A stretch of DNA of 38,416 nt, taken from assembly GCA_019232985.1 (NCBI GenBank), contig JAFAMW010000043.1, forward strand, positions 1 to 38,416. Reading direction: 5' to 3'. Every line of letters begins with the position of its first letter. The stretch's first letter is position 1. Below the pieces are notes generated by a model. The model saw only the letters and a list, made by a program, of their open reading frames with translations, did not search any database and had not been told where the DNA came from. The position numbers were made by a program, and so were the translations under genes. The DNA comes from Roseateles sp. Lineage in GTDB: Bacteria > Pseudomonadota > Gammaproteobacteria > Burkholderiales > Burkholderiaceae. Of this stretch, positions 15,606 to 24,321 are shown in pieces.

Positions 15606-17216
15606 TCAGTGGCGGAAGTGGCGCACGCCGGTGAAGACCATCGCGACGCCGCGCTCGTCGGCGGCCTGGATGACCTCGTCGTCGCGCATCGAGCCGCCCG
15701 GCTGGATCACGCAGCTCGCGCCCGCGTCGGCGAGCACGTCGAGGCCGTCGCGGAACGGGAAGAACGCGTCCGACGCGACGACCGAGCCCTTGAGCGCGAG
15801 GCCCGCGTGCTCGGCCTTGATCGACGCGATGCGCGCCGAGTCGATGCGGCTCATCTGGCCTGCGCCGACGCCCAGCGTCATGCCGCCGCCGCAGAACACG
15901 ATCGCGTTGCTCTTCACGTACTGCGCGACGGTCCACGCGAACAGCAGGTCGTCGAGCTGCGCGTCGGTCGGCGCGAGCTTCGTGACGACCTTGAGGTCGG
16001 CTTTCTTGAGGAAATGGTTGTCGGCGGTCTGGATCAGCAGGCCCGAGCCGACGCGCTTGCTGTCCATCGCGTTGCGGCCCTGCAGCCAAGGGGTGTCACC
16101 CCCCTTGGGCAATTCGATCTCGAGCAGGCGCACGTTCGCCTTGGGCGCGAAGATCGCGCGCGCTTCGTCGGTGAATCCCGGCGCCATCAGCACCTCGACG
16201 AACTGGCGCGCGACGAGCTGGGCCGCGGCCGCGTCGACGACGCGGTTGAACGCGATGATGCCGCCGAACGCGCTGGTCGGGTCGGTCTTGAAGGCCTTCG
16301 TATAAGCCTCGGCCGCGTCGACGCCGAGGGCGACGCCGCAGGGGTTCGCGTGCTTGACGATCACGCAGGCCGCGGGGCCCGCCAGGGCCCCGCCTGCGGC
16401 GGTCCCGTCGAAGCTCTTGACGCATTCCCACGCCGCGTCGGCGTCGGCGATATTGTTGTAGCTGAGCTCCTTGCCCTGCAGCTGCTTGCCCGTCACGAGC
16501 GAGCCCGGCGCCGGGTAGAGGTCGCGGTACAGCGCCGCGCTCTGGTGGCTGTTCTCGCCGTAGCGCAGGTCCTGGACCTTGACGAAGCTGCCGTTCATCT
16601 GGCCCGGGAACGCGCCGACGCTGCCGTCGTCCTGCAGTGCGCTCAGGTAGTTGCTGATCGCGGCGTCGTACTGGGCGATGCGGTTGAACGCGGCCACCGA
16701 GCAGGCGAAGCGCGTCTTGTCGCTGGTCCGGCCGGCGGCCTCGAGCTCGGCGAGCACGCCTGCGTACTGGGCGGCGTCGGTCAGCACGGTCACGTCCTTC
16801 CAGTTCTTGGCCGCGCTGCGGACCATCGCGGGGCCGCCGATGTCGATGTTCTCGATCGCGTCCTCGAGCGTGCAGCCGGGCTTCGCGACCGTCGCCTCGA
16901 ACGGGTAGAGGTTGACCGCGAGGATGTCGATCGTCGCGATGCCGTGCTTTTCGATCGCGGCGACATGCTCGGGCAGGTCGCGGCGCGCGAGCAGGCCGCC
17001 GTGGATCTTCGGGTGCAGGGTCTTGACGCGGCCGTCGAGCATCTCGGGGAAGCCGGTGTGCTCGGCGACCTCGGTCACGGGCAGGCCCGCGTCCATCAGC
17101 AGCTTCGCGGTGCCGCCGGTCGAGAGCAGGCGCACGTTCAGCGCGTGCAGCGCCTTCGCGAATTCGAGGATGCCGGTCTTGTCGGAGACCGAGAGCAGGG
17201 CAGTCAGCTGTGTCAT
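15606..17216 (-). CDS. purH: Bifunctional AICAR transformylase / IMP cyclohydrolase PurH
   Basis: A 536-residue enzyme catalysing the last two steps of purine synthesis (AICAR to FAICAR to IMP). The IMP cyclohydrolase domain is N-terminal ([56 protein letters not shown]). The transformylase domain carries the active-site block [10 protein letters not shown] and ends with [17 protein letters not shown] and the terminal RHFRH. The length is normal. Two loops are enlarged and encoded by palindromic [16 protein letters not shown] just before the KHANPCG block, and [12 protein letters not shown] further on (listed as repeats). The gene starts 13 bp after the fis stop, so it is part of the dusB-fis-purH-ruvC operon. 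Confidence 0.97.
   Translation of the reverse strand: MTQLTALLSVSDKTGILEFAKALHALNVRLLSTGGTAKLLMDAGLPVTEVAEHTGFPEMLDGRVKTLHPKIHGGLLARRDLPEHVAAIEKHGIATIDILAVNLYPFEATVAKPGCTLEDAIENIDIGGPAMVRSAAKNWKDVTVLTDAAQYAGVLAELEAAGRTSDKTRFACSVAAFNRIAQYDAAISNYLSALQDDGSVGAFPGQMNGSFVKVQDLRYGENSHQSAALYRDLYPAPGSLVTGKQLQGKELSYNNIADADAAWECVKSFDGTAAGGALAGPAACVIVKHANPCGVALGVDAAEAYTKAFKTDPTSAFGGIIAFNRVVDAAAAQLVARQFVEVLMAPGFTDEARAIFAPKANVRLLEIELPKGGDTPWLQGRNAMDSKRVGSGLLIQTADNHFLKKADLKVVTKLAPTDAQLDDLLFAWTVAQYVKSNAIVFCGGGMTLGVGAGQMSRIDSARIASIKAEHAGLALKGSVVASDAFFPFRDGLDVLADAGASCVIQPGGSMRDDEVIQAADERGVAMVFTGVRHFRH
16086..16108. repeat. Palindrome embedded in purH
   Basis: CCAAGGGG (16086-16093) pairs with CCCCTTGG (16101-16108) around TGTCACC; the inner GTG/CAC can extend the stem. 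It encodes the loop PKGGDTPWL of PurH, a variable part of the protein. It resembles the short GC-rich palindromes that I recall inside coding sequences of Burkholderiales genomes. Confidence 0.45.
16372..16393. repeat. Second palindrome embedded in purH
   Basis: GCGGGGCCC (16372-16380) and GGGCCCCGC (16385-16393) form a perfect 9-bp stem with the loop GCCA. It encodes the Gly/Ala-rich insert GGALAGPAA immediately before the catalytic KHANPCG block. E. coli PurH has only a short linker at this point, so the palindrome lies in an insertion. Confidence 0.45.
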
Positions 17217-17229
17217 GGCGTGGGTCGGT

Positions 17230-17463
17230 TCAAAGAAGCTTGTGGTCGGTGAGCTTGCGGCGCAGCGTGTTGCGGTTGATCCCCAGCCATTCGGCCGCGC
17301 GGCTCTGGTTGCCGTCGGCCTTGGCCATGACGACCTCGAGCAGCGGCTTCTCGACGAGCGAGATCACCATGTCGTGGAGCGAATGGGGCTCCTCGCCGCC
17401 CAGGTCGCGGAAATACAGCTCGAGGTTCTCGCGCACGCTTTGCTCGATCGGTTTCGGGGTCAT
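17230..17463 (-). CDS. fis: DNA-binding protein Fis
   Basis: A 77-residue nucleoid protein that bends DNA and modulates transcription, recombination and replication. The N-terminal half ([19 protein letters not shown]) forms the dimer helices. The C-terminal half is the helix-turn-helix [20 protein letters not shown], nearly identical to the Fis/NtrC-type HTH. The shorter N-terminus than in E. coli Fis (98 residues) is usual for betaproteobacteria. The start codon overlaps the stop codon of dusB (ATGA), so translation is coupled, as in the widely conserved dusB-fis arrangement. Confidence 0.95.
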   Translation of the reverse strand: MTPKPIEQSVRENLELYFRDLGGEEPHSLHDMVISLVEKPLLEVVMAKADGNQSRAAEWLGINRNTLRRKLTDHKLL

Positions 17464-18545
17464 GCCTGTAGCCTGTCGTCTTGTTCTTGCTTGTCGTCGT
17501 CGTTCGCCGCGTCCTGCTCGGGCAGGTAGGGCAGCCGCTCGTGGTCCGCGGCGAGCGCCTCGAACCAGTCGCGCAGCTCGCGGACCTGATCCTCGCAGGT
17601 CTCGAGCCGGTTCATGCGGCGGCGGAATTCCTCGCCACCGGGCAGCAGGCGCACGGCCCAGCCGATGTGCTTGCGCGCGCTGCGCATGCCGGTGAGCTCG
17701 CCGTAGAGGCCGTAATGGTCGTGCAGATGCTCGATCAGCCACGCGCTCGCGTCGCGCGTGCGCGGCGGCGCGAGCGTCTCGCCGGTCGCGAGGTAATGGC
17801 CGATCTCGGCGAAGATCCAGGGCCGGCCCTGCGCCGCGCGGCCGACCATGATCGCGTCGGCGCCGGTCGCGGCGAGCACCTCGCGGGCCTTCGCAGGGCT
17901 CGCGATATCGCCGTTCGCGACGACCGGGATCTTCAGCGCGGCCTTGACCGCGGCGATCGTGTCGTACTCGGCGGCGCCCGTGTAGCCCTGCTCGCGTGTG
18001 CGGCCGTGCACGGTGACCATCTGCACGCCGGCGCTCTCGGCCGCGCGCGCGATGCTCACGGCGTTCTTCGCGGCCGCGCACCAGCCGGTGCGCATCTTCA
18101 GCGTCACGGGAACGCCCTGCGGCGCAGCCGCCGCGACGACGGCCGCGACGATCTCGAGCGCGAGCGCCTCGTCCTGCATCAGCGCCGAGCCCGCCCATTT
18201 GTTGCAGACCTTCTTGGCCGGGCAGCCCATATTGATGTCGATGATCTGCGCGCCGCGGTCGATGTTGTAGCGCGTCGCCTCGGCCATCATCGCGGCGTCG
18301 GTGCCGGCGATCTGCACGGCGACCGGGCCCGGCTCGCCGGTATGGTCGGCGCGGCGCGAGGTCTTCAGCGAGTTCCACAGCTCCTTGCGCGAGGTCACCA
18401 TCTCGCTGACCGCGTAGCCGGCGCCGAGCCGCCGGCAGAGCTGGCGGAACGGCCGGTCCGTGACGCCCGCCATCGGGGCCACGAACAGGCGATTCGGGAG
18501 GGTATAGGGTCCGATGCGGACCGAAGCCGGGACCGGCGCGGACAT
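17460..18545 (-). CDS. dusB: tRNA-dihydrouridine synthase B
   Basis: A 361-residue FMN enzyme that reduces uridine to dihydrouridine in the tRNA D-loop. The TIM barrel opens with VAPMAGVTDRPFRQLCR. The catalytic cysteine is Cys108 in INMGCPAKKV, and FMN-binding parts include VTVHGRTREQGYTG, PVVANGDI and DAIMVGRAAQGRPWI. A helical C-terminal domain (about residues 250-330) follows, with a hydrophilic Asp/Gln-rich tail of about 25 residues beyond the usual end. The first gene of the dusB-fis-purH-ruvC operon. A promoter with a TATACT -10 box lies in the 53-bp gap to the divergent yqaA-like gene. Confidence 0.95.
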   Translation of the reverse strand: MSAPVPASVRIGPYTLPNRLFVAPMAGVTDRPFRQLCRRLGAGYAVSEMVTSRKELWNSLKTSRRADHTGEPGPVAVQIAGTDAAMMAEATRYNIDRGAQIIDINMGCPAKKVCNKWAGSALMQDEALALEIVAAVVAAAAPQGVPVTLKMRTGWCAAAKNAVSIARAAESAGVQMVTVHGRTREQGYTGAAEYDTIAAVKAALKIPVVANGDIASPAKAREVLAATGADAIMVGRAAQGRPWIFAEIGHYLATGETLAPPRTRDASAWLIEHLHDHYGLYGELTGMRSARKHIGWAVRLLPGGEEFRRRMNRLETCEDQVRELRDWFEALAADHERLPYLPEQDAANDDDKQEQDDRLQA

Positions 18546-18571
18546 GTGGGGCTGCTCAAAAAAGAGGCAGG

Positions 18572-18599
18572 AGTATACCGCTCGATAATTCGGCGTCGA
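18572..18599 (-). promoter_or_regulatory. Candidate promoter of the dusB operon
   Basis: On the minus strand TATACT (18577-18572) is a strong -10 match. TCGACG (18599-18594) is a modest -35 match 16 bases upstream. Transcription would begin about 20 bases before the dusB ATG, so the leader would be short. The -35 element touches the start codon of the divergent membrane protein gene at 18599. Confidence 0.5.
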
Positions 18600-19087
18600 T
18601 GGAAGCGCACCTGCAGTCCCTGATCCAGTCCCTGCTCGCCTGGTTCGCCCTCCCCAGTCATGGCCTGACGAGCGTGTTCGTGATCGCGCTGCTCGGCGCG
18701 ACGCTGCTGCCGCTCGCGTCCGAGCCGGCCGTGTTCCTGTTCGTCAAGGCCTCGCCCGAGCTGTTCTGGATCGCCGTGGTCGTCGCGACGATCGGCAACA
18801 CGATCGGCGGCGGCCTGAGCTGGTGGATCGGCTACGGCGCCGAGGCGGCCTGGGAACGCTCGACCCACCACAAGCCGGCCGAGGCCCATGCGCTCGCGTG
18901 GCTGCGGCGCTTCGGGCCCAGGGCCTGCCTGCTCGGCTGGCTGCCGCTCGTCGGCGACCCCTTGTGCGCCGTGGCCGGCTGGCTGCGCCTGCCGTTCTGG
19001 CCCTGTCTTGTCTATATGGGCATCGGCAAGTTCATCCGCTACACGGTGATGACGCAGCTGCTGCTGTGGGGCTGGGCCTCGCTCTGA
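18599..19087 (+). CDS. yqaA: YqaA family membrane protein (DedA/SNARE-associated superfamily)
   Basis: A 162-residue inner-membrane protein with about four hydrophobic segments. The marks of the family are the early SEPAVFLFVKASP segment, then ATIGNTIGGGLSWWIGYG, and LGWLPLVGDPLCAVAGWLRLPFW. YqaA proteins are short relatives of DedA, a superfamily tied to lipid transport and envelope homeostasis; the exact role of YqaA is unknown. The length is typical. The start at 18599 is 53 bp from the divergent dusB start and has no strong ribosome site. The M32 carboxypeptidase gene follows after 59 bp and may be co-transcribed. Confidence 0.85.
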   Translation: MEAHLQSLIQSLLAWFALPSHGLTSVFVIALLGATLLPLASEPAVFLFVKASPELFWIAVVVATIGNTIGGGLSWWIGYGAEAAWERSTHHKPAEAHALAWLRRFGPRACLLGWLPLVGDPLCAVAGWLRLPFWPCLVYMGIGKFIRYTVMTQLLLWGWASL

Positions 19088-19146
19088 ATCCCCTCTGAAG
19101 TGGGATGACGAGCGGCTGCGGCGCCGCGAGGCCCCAGAATCGGCCC

Positions 19147-20640
19147 ATGAGACCGACCCCTCCCGCCTACGCCGAGCTGCACGCGCGGCACCGCCGCATC
19201 CACCATTTCTCGCACCTGCTGGCCCTCGCCAACTGGGACGAGGCCGCGCTGATGCCGGTGCGCGGCGCGGCCGCGCGCACGGCCGCGCTCGCCGAGGTGC
19301 AGGGTCTGATCCATGCGCTGTCGACCGACGCCGAGCTCGCGCGCCTGCTCGACGCGGCCGCGGCCGAGCCGCTCGACGCGGTCCAGCAGGCCAATCTGCG
19401 CGAGATGCGGCGCGGCTGGCGCAGCGCGAACAGCCTGCCGGCGGCGCTCGTCGAGGCGCGCACGATCGCGCAGTCGCGCTGCGAGCAGGACTGGCGCGTG
19501 CAGCGCCCGGCCGAGGACTGGGCCGGCCACCTGCCGCTGCTGCGCGAGGTCGTGCGCCTCACGCGCGAGCAGGCGGCCTGCCTCGCCGAGGCCAAGGGCC
19601 TCGGCCTCTACGACGCGCTGCTCGACGAATACGAGCCCGGCATGCGCGCGGCCGAGATCGACCGCGTGTTCGGCGACCTGCGCGCCTGGCTGCCCGCGAT
19701 GGTGCGCGAGGTCCAGGCGCGCCAGCGCCGCCGCCCGCTCGTCGAGCCGCGCGGGCCGTTCCCGAAGGCCGCGCAGCGCGCCTTGGGCCTCGACGCGATG
19801 CGCCTGCTGGGCTTCGACTTCGACGCCGGCCGGCTCGACGAGAGCCCCCATCCGTTCTGCGGCGGCGTGCCCGAGGACGTGCGCATGACGACGCGCTACG
19901 CCGAGGACGATTTCCTGACGGCGCTGATGGGCACGATCCACGAGACCGGCCACGGCCGCTACGAGCAGAACCTGCCGCGCGACTGGCTCGGCCAGCCGAT
20001 CGCGCAAGCGCGCTCGATGGGCGTGCACGAGAGCCAGAGCCTGTCCTTCGAGATGCAGCTCGGCAGCCACCCGGGCTTCGCGGGCCGGCTCGCGCCCCTG
20101 CTCGCGCGCCATTTCGGCGCGCAGCCGGCCTTCGAGCCCGCGAACCTGCAGCGCCTGCTCACGCGCGTGCAGCCGGGGCTGATCCGGGTCGAGGCCGACG
20201 AGGTCAGCTACCCCTGCCACGTGATCCTGCGCTACGAGATCGAGCGCGCGCTCGTCGAGGGCGGCATCGAGTGCGAGGACATCCCCGCGCTGTGGGACGC
20301 GAAGATGCTGGAGCTGCTGGGCCTGGACACGCGCGGCAACTTCAAGGACGGCTGCATGCAGGACGTGCACTGGCCGGCCGGCCTGTTCGGCTACTTCCCC
20401 TGCTACACGCTCGGCGCGATGTACGCGGCGCAATGGTTCGCGGCGATGCGCCGCGCGCTGCCCGAGCTCGACACGCGCATCGCCGCGGGCGAGCTCGAGC
20501 CGGTGTTCGCGTGGCTCGACGCGCAGGTCTGGAGCCAGGGCAGCCGCTGGGAGACGCCCGAGCTCGTCCGGCGCGCGAGCGGCGAGGCGCTGAACCCCGC
20601 CTACTTCCGTGCCCACCTCGAGACGCGTTACCTGAGCTGA
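19147..20640 (+). CDS. Carboxypeptidase Taq (M32 metallopeptidase)
   Basis: A 497-residue zinc carboxypeptidase of family M32, mostly helical and cytoplasmic. The zinc motif is HETGH at residues 265-269 in TIHETGHGRYEQNLP, with the third ligand Glu295 in GVHESQSLSFE. Other M32 marks are the N-terminal WDEAALMP, RMTTRYAEDDF, the VEADEVSYPCHVILRYEIE block and NFKDGCMQDVHW near the C-terminus. The enzyme removes C-terminal residues from peptides. The ATG at 19147 starts directly before the family N-terminus; a start at 19105 is possible but would add 14 non-conserved residues. The length is normal. It ends 14 bp before the stop of the convergent ClC gene. Confidence 0.95.
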   Translation: MRPTPPAYAELHARHRRIHHFSHLLALANWDEAALMPVRGAAARTAALAEVQGLIHALSTDAELARLLDAAAAEPLDAVQQANLREMRRGWRSANSLPAALVEARTIAQSRCEQDWRVQRPAEDWAGHLPLLREVVRLTREQAACLAEAKGLGLYDALLDEYEPGMRAAEIDRVFGDLRAWLPAMVREVQARQRRRPLVEPRGPFPKAAQRALGLDAMRLLGFDFDAGRLDESPHPFCGGVPEDVRMTTRYAEDDFLTALMGTIHETGHGRYEQNLPRDWLGQPIAQARSMGVHESQSLSFEMQLGSHPGFAGRLAPLLARHFGAQPAFEPANLQRLLTRVQPGLIRVEADEVSYPCHVILRYEIERALVEGGIECEDIPALWDAKMLELLGLDTRGNFKDGCMQDVHWPAGLFGYFPCYTLGAMYAAQWFAAMRRALPELDTRIAAGELEPVFAWLDAQVWSQGSRWETPELVRRASGEALNPAYFRAHLETRYLS

Positions 20641-20654
20641 CCGGCGCTCCGCGC

Positions 20655-22022
20655 TCAAGGCGCCGCGACGACGGCGTCGTGGGCGCGCTCGCCGGGCTGG
20701 GGCAGGCGCCCCAGCTGCACCTGGGCGAGCGCCGGGTACAGCGGCACCGCGAGCGAGCGCGAGATCAGGCTCGCGCCGAGCGCCGCGGCCATCAGCGACA
20801 ACACCATCGCGTGGCCGTCGACCATCTCCATCACGATGATGAAGGCGGTCAGCGGCGCCTGCGTGACGGCCGCGAGAAAGCCGGTCATGCCCATCGCGAT
20901 CAGCGGCGCCGCGGCGATGCCCTCGGGCAGGCCCGCGAGCAGCGCGAGGTCGGCGCCGAGGCCCGCGCCGATCGCGAGCGAGGGCGCGAACAGCCCGCCC
21001 GGCACGCCCGACCAGACCGCGAGCCAGGTCGCGACGAAGCGCAGGGTGACGTAGAGCAGCGGCACGTCGACATGGCCTTCGAGCAGGCGGCGCGTGTAGT
21101 CGTAGCCCGAGCCGAACGCGGCGCCGTGGCTGACGATGCCGACGCCGGCCGCCGCGAAGCCGCACAGGCCCGCGAACGCGACCGGGTGGCGCCGCCGCCA
21201 TGCGCTCACGCGGTCGCTGCCGCCGACGATGCTCTGGTGCAGCAGGCGCGCGAACAGGCCCCCGGCGAGCCCGCTCACGAGCATCACGGCGAGCGCCGGC
21301 AGCAGGTAGTCGCGGCCCATGTGGGGCACGCGGATCACGCCGAAATAGGTCGCGTTGCCGAACACCGAGACGGCCATCAGGCCCGACAGCACGATCGCCG
21401 CGATGATCAGCCCGCTCGAGCGGTGCTCGATCTTGCGCGTGAGCTCCTCGATCGCGAACATCACGCCCGCGAGCGGCGCGTTGAACGCCGCCGCGATGCC
21501 GGCCGCGCCGCCCGCGACGAGCAGGCCCTGGTGGTTGATCGGCGAGCGCGCGGGCAGCCAGCGCCGCGCGTGCTGCATCACGCCGGCGGCGATCTGCACT
21601 GACGGCCCCTCGCGCCCGGTCGCGAGGCCCGCGAGCAGGCCCAGCGAGGTCAGCACCGCCTTCGCGAACGAGAGCGGCAGCGACACGAACAGCGCGCGCA
21701 GCCGCGCGGGCACGCTCGGCGAGATCGCGGCCATGACCTGCGGAATGCCCGAGCCGGCCGCGCCGGGCGCGTAGCGCCGCGTGACCCAGACGATCGCGGC
21801 CGTCAGCAGCGGCGTCCACAGCAGCGGCGCGAGCGGCTGCCAGGCCGTCAGGGCCGTGAAGCCCTGCAGCGCGTATTCGCTCAGGCGCGTGAAGCCGACG
21901 ACGGCGAGCCCCGCGGCGACCGCGTAGGCGAGCACGACCGCGCGGCTCAGCCATTGGCGCCAGTCGGAAAACTCCTGCGAGACCTCGGCAAAGAAATCGG
22001 GCTGGTTCTGCGGATGGTTCAT
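20655..22022 (-). CDS. ClC-family chloride/proton antiporter
   Basis: A 455-residue membrane protein with the full set of ClC motifs: GSGIPQ (residues 90-95), GREGPSV (136-142) with gating Glu138, and GVPGGLFAPSLAIGAG. Glu193 in FAIEEL corresponds to the proton glutamate of the E. coli ClC antiporter, and a Tyr in PLYPALAQ matches its chloride-site tyrosine, so it is probably a 2 Cl-/1 H+ exchanger rather than a channel. There are no C-terminal CBS domains. Possible roles are acid resistance or charge balance. It lies 27 bp upstream (by transcription) of nothing on its own strand; the gene before it, read the same way, encodes a secreted unknown protein ending at 22050, so the two may be co-transcribed. 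Confidence 0.93.
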   Translation of the reverse strand: MNHPQNQPDFFAEVSQEFSDWRQWLSRAVVLAYAVAAGLAVVGFTRLSEYALQGFTALTAWQPLAPLLWTPLLTAAIVWVTRRYAPGAAGSGIPQVMAAISPSVPARLRALFVSLPLSFAKAVLTSLGLLAGLATGREGPSVQIAAGVMQHARRWLPARSPINHQGLLVAGGAAGIAAAFNAPLAGVMFAIEELTRKIEHRSSGLIIAAIVLSGLMAVSVFGNATYFGVIRVPHMGRDYLLPALAVMLVSGLAGGLFARLLHQSIVGGSDRVSAWRRRHPVAFAGLCGFAAAGVGIVSHGAAFGSGYDYTRRLLEGHVDVPLLYVTLRFVATWLAVWSGVPGGLFAPSLAIGAGLGADLALLAGLPEGIAAAPLIAMGMTGFLAAVTQAPLTAFIIVMEMVDGHAMVLSLMAAALGASLISRSLAVPLYPALAQVQLGRLPQPGERAHDAVVAAP

Positions 22023-22049
22023 CGGGGCGGTGGCGGTAGGGCCGGCGGC

Positions 22050-22823
22050 TCAGCGCGAGCCGCCGATATCTTCGCAGGACGCGGCGAGCGGCGAGACGTC
22101 GTCGGGCGTCACGCGAAAGCGCAGCGTGAGGTTCCAGCGCCCGGGCCGGCGTGCGGCCGAGGACACGGCCGGCGCGTAGGCGAGCCGCGCCTCGCCGCGG
22201 CCGCGCGCGTCGAGGTCGGCGCCGATCTCGTACAGCGTCATGCCGGCCATGGTCTCGCGCGCGCACAGCGTGTTGCCGCGGATCACGAGGCTGGCGTCCC
22301 GGAGCAGCGCGGGCGCGCGCGGCACGAGGCGCTTGAACAGCGCGGAGTCGACCTCGCCGAGCAGGTGGACGGGTTCGGCCGTGCAGGCCGCCTCGGGCGA
22401 GCCGGCCGAGGCCAGGCGGACGACGTCGGCGATCGACGCGCCGGCCGCGCCGGCGACCGACCAGTACGCCTCGCCGTGCGGGTCGAGGCGCCAGCGCGCG
22501 GCGCCCGGCGCGCGCGCGAGGCCGTAGCGCAGGCGCCGGCACAGGCCGTCGGCCACATCGGGGCGCGTGTCGACCCAGCCCGTGTAGGCCCAGCCCGCGC
22601 CGGCGCGCTGCGCGTAGGCGCGCGCGCTGGCCGGGTCGAGCGCGAGCGCCGCGACGCCGTCGGCGAGCGCGGCGTCGAGCTCGCGCTGCTCGGCGGGGCT
22701 GAGCTCGCGCGCCACCGCTGGGTCTACCGGGTCGGGCGCGGCGTGGCCCGGCAGCGCCGCGAGCAGCCAGAGCGCGACGGCCGCAAGACCGGGAGCGAAG
22801 CGGGAAGGGGACGGCTTGATCAT
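22050..22823 (-). CDS. Secreted protein of unknown function
   Basis: A 257-residue protein with a signal peptide (residues 1 to about 28, ending PGHAAP). I do not recognise a family. After an alpha-helical stretch (LSPAEQRELDAALADGVAAL) it shows mixed sequence with a repeated cysteine pattern (GLCRRLRYGL, EAACTAEP, NTLCARETM, AASCEDIGG), which suggests four cysteines in two disulfides in the periplasm. The segment AGWAYTGWVDTRPDVADG is the most distinctive. It is read in the same direction as the ClC gene with 27 bp between them, so the two are likely in one transcript. The start is divergent from the copper chaperone gene, 63 bp away. Confidence 0.65.
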   Translation of the reverse strand: MIKPSPSRFAPGLAAVALWLLAALPGHAAPDPVDPAVARELSPAEQRELDAALADGVAALALDPASARAYAQRAGAGWAYTGWVDTRPDVADGLCRRLRYGLARAPGAARWRLDPHGEAYWSVAGAAGASIADVVRLASAGSPEAACTAEPVHLLGEVDSALFKRLVPRAPALLRDASLVIRGNTLCARETMAGMTLYEIGADLDARGRGEARLAYAPAVSSAARRPGRWNLTLRFRVTPDDVSPLAASCEDIGGSR

Positions 22824-22886
22824 CGAAGCCCACAGTGTAGGCAGGCGCTGCGCTTATGCTCGCGGCTTGCGTTGAAGGATGTCGTC

Positions 22887-23345
22887 ATGAAGAACCAGTT
22901 CATCGCCGCGCTGTTGGCCGCTGCCGCCGCGGCGGCCGGCGCCGCGCCGGGCCCGGCTGTCGAGGTCACCCAGGCCTGGGCCCGCTCGACCGTGCCGGGC
23001 CAGACCGCCTCGGGCGTGTTCGCCCACTTCAAGGCGCCCAGCGACATGCATCTTGTCGGCGCGAGCACGCCGGCCGCGGGCGTCGCGCAGATCCACGAGA
23101 TGAAGATGGTCGGCGACGTGATGCAGATGCGCGAGATGCCGGGCGGCCTCGCGCTGCCGGCCGGCGCCGACGTCGCGCTCGGGCCCGGCGGCCAGCACAT
23201 CATGCTGCTCGAGCTGCACCAGACGCTGAAGGTCGGCGCGAAGCTGCCGCTCGAGCTGCGCTTCGTCGACGCGAAGGGCCACGCGTCCAAGCTCGACATC
23301 GAGGTGCCGGTGCTCGCGCTGCCGCCTGCCGCTGCGGCCAAGTAG
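22887..23345 (+). CDS. Periplasmic copper chaperone PCuAC
   Basis: A 152-residue protein with a signal peptide (residues 1 to about 20, ending AAGAAPG). The mature part matches the PCuAC (DUF461) fold: VEVTQAWARSTVPGQTASG, the metal-binding IHEMKMVGDVMQMREM region with His70, and GGQHIMLLEL with His104 and Met106. These His and Met residues bind Cu(I), which the family delivers to the CuA site of cytochrome c oxidase together with Sco. No Sco or oxidase gene is in view. The ureD gene follows after 20 bp and may share the transcript, although no functional link is known. Confidence 0.92.
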   Translation: MKNQFIAALLAAAAAAAGAAPGPAVEVTQAWARSTVPGQTASGVFAHFKAPSDMHLVGASTPAAGVAQIHEMKMVGDVMQMREMPGGLALPAGADVALGPGGQHIMLLELHQTLKVGAKLPLELRFVDAKGHASKLDIEVPVLALPPAAAAK

Positions 23346-23365
23346 GGCGGGGCGCCGCACCGCCG

Positions 23366-24199
23366 ATGGCCTGGCGCGCCCGGCTGCAGATCGACTATCG
23401 CCGCGACCCCGGCGGCCGCACGCTCGCGCACGACCGCTTCGAGGGGCCGCTGCGCGTGCTGCAAAGTCTCTACCCCGAGGGCCCCGCGGTCTGCCAGCAC
23501 GTGATCGTCCACCCGCCCGGCGGCGTCGTCGGCGGCGACGAGCTCGACATCGCGCTGAACCTCGGCGCCGGCGCCCACGCGCTCGTGACCACGGCCGGCG
23601 CGACGCGCTTTTACCGCAGCGCCGGGCCGCAGGCCGCGCAGCGCCTGCACGCGCGCGTCGCCGCGGGCGCGCGACTCGAATGGCTGCCGCTCGAGGCGAT
23701 CGCCTACGACGGCGCCGCGGCCGAGAACCGCCTCGTGTTCGAGCTCGAGGCGGGCGCCGAGGCGATCGCCTGGGACCTGCTGGCGCTGGGCCTGCCCGCG
23801 GCCGGACAGGCATTTGTACGCGGATGTTTCTCGCAATACCTCGAGCTGCCGGGGCGCTGGCTCGAGCGCGGCCGCCTGCGCGCCGACGACGCGCTGCTGC
23901 TCGACTCGCCGCTGGGCCTGGCCGGGCGGCGCGTGCTCGGCTGCCTGGTGTTCGCGGCCGGCGGCCCGCTCGCGCCCGCGCGCCGCACGGCGCTGCTCGA
24001 CGCGGCGCGCGCGAGGCTCGCCGACCATCCGCTCGCCGCCACGGCCGGCGCGACGGCGCCCGAGCCCGGCGTCGTCGTGCTGCGCGGGCTCGCCGAGCGC
24101 GTCGAACCGCTGCTCGATCTGTTCAAGGCCGTCTGGGCCGACTGGCGCGCGCTCGCCTGGGAGCGCGCCGGCGTCGCCCCGCGTGTCTGGAGAACATAG
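23366..24199 (+). CDS. ureD: Urease accessory protein UreD
   Basis: A 277-residue protein of the UreD/UreH family. UreD binds the urease apoenzyme together with UreF and UreG to load nickel. Diagnostic parts are ARLQIDYRRDPGGRT, GPLRVLQSLYPEG, HVIVHPPGGVVGGDEL, TTAGATRFYRS, LPLEAIAYDGA and RFEGP. Length and motif order are normal and there is no sign of decay. In most Burkholderiales ureD is the first gene of a ureDABC(EFG) cluster. Here it is followed by an unrelated gap, a strong terminator and then puuD, and no urease subunit gene occurs in the window. The urease genes may lie elsewhere, or this copy may be left over from a rearrangement. The surrounding purine genes fit urea as the end product. 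Confidence 0.9.
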   Translation: MAWRARLQIDYRRDPGGRTLAHDRFEGPLRVLQSLYPEGPAVCQHVIVHPPGGVVGGDELDIALNLGAGAHALVTTAGATRFYRSAGPQAAQRLHARVAAGARLEWLPLEAIAYDGAAAENRLVFELEAGAEAIAWDLLALGLPAAGQAFVRGCFSQYLELPGRWLERGRLRADDALLLDSPLGLAGRRVLGCLVFAAGGPLAPARRTALLDAARARLADHPLAATAGATAPEPGVVVLRGLAERVEPLLDLFKAVWADWRALAWERAGVAPRVWRT

Positions 24200-24321
24200 G
24201 CATTCCGCCGGCCTTGATCGACGTATCGCGCGACGCGCGCTGACGCGATGATTCGCCCCGCGCTCCACATCGCAGCCCTACATCCGCAGCCGGCGCGGCT
24301 GTCACGGCGGTGTCCTGTGCC

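Noticed and set aside
20626..20672. A possible terminator between the convergent M32 and ClC genes
   Set aside because: Only a five-base arm (TGAGC/GCTCA) with a long loop can be drawn, with no T-run.
19039..22833. A 1264-codon open frame on the minus strand crossing M32, ClC and the secreted protein
   Set aside because: It is antisense to the M32 gene and out of frame with ClC; the product is an Arg/Ala/Gly-rich string. The true genes in this interval have clear motifs.
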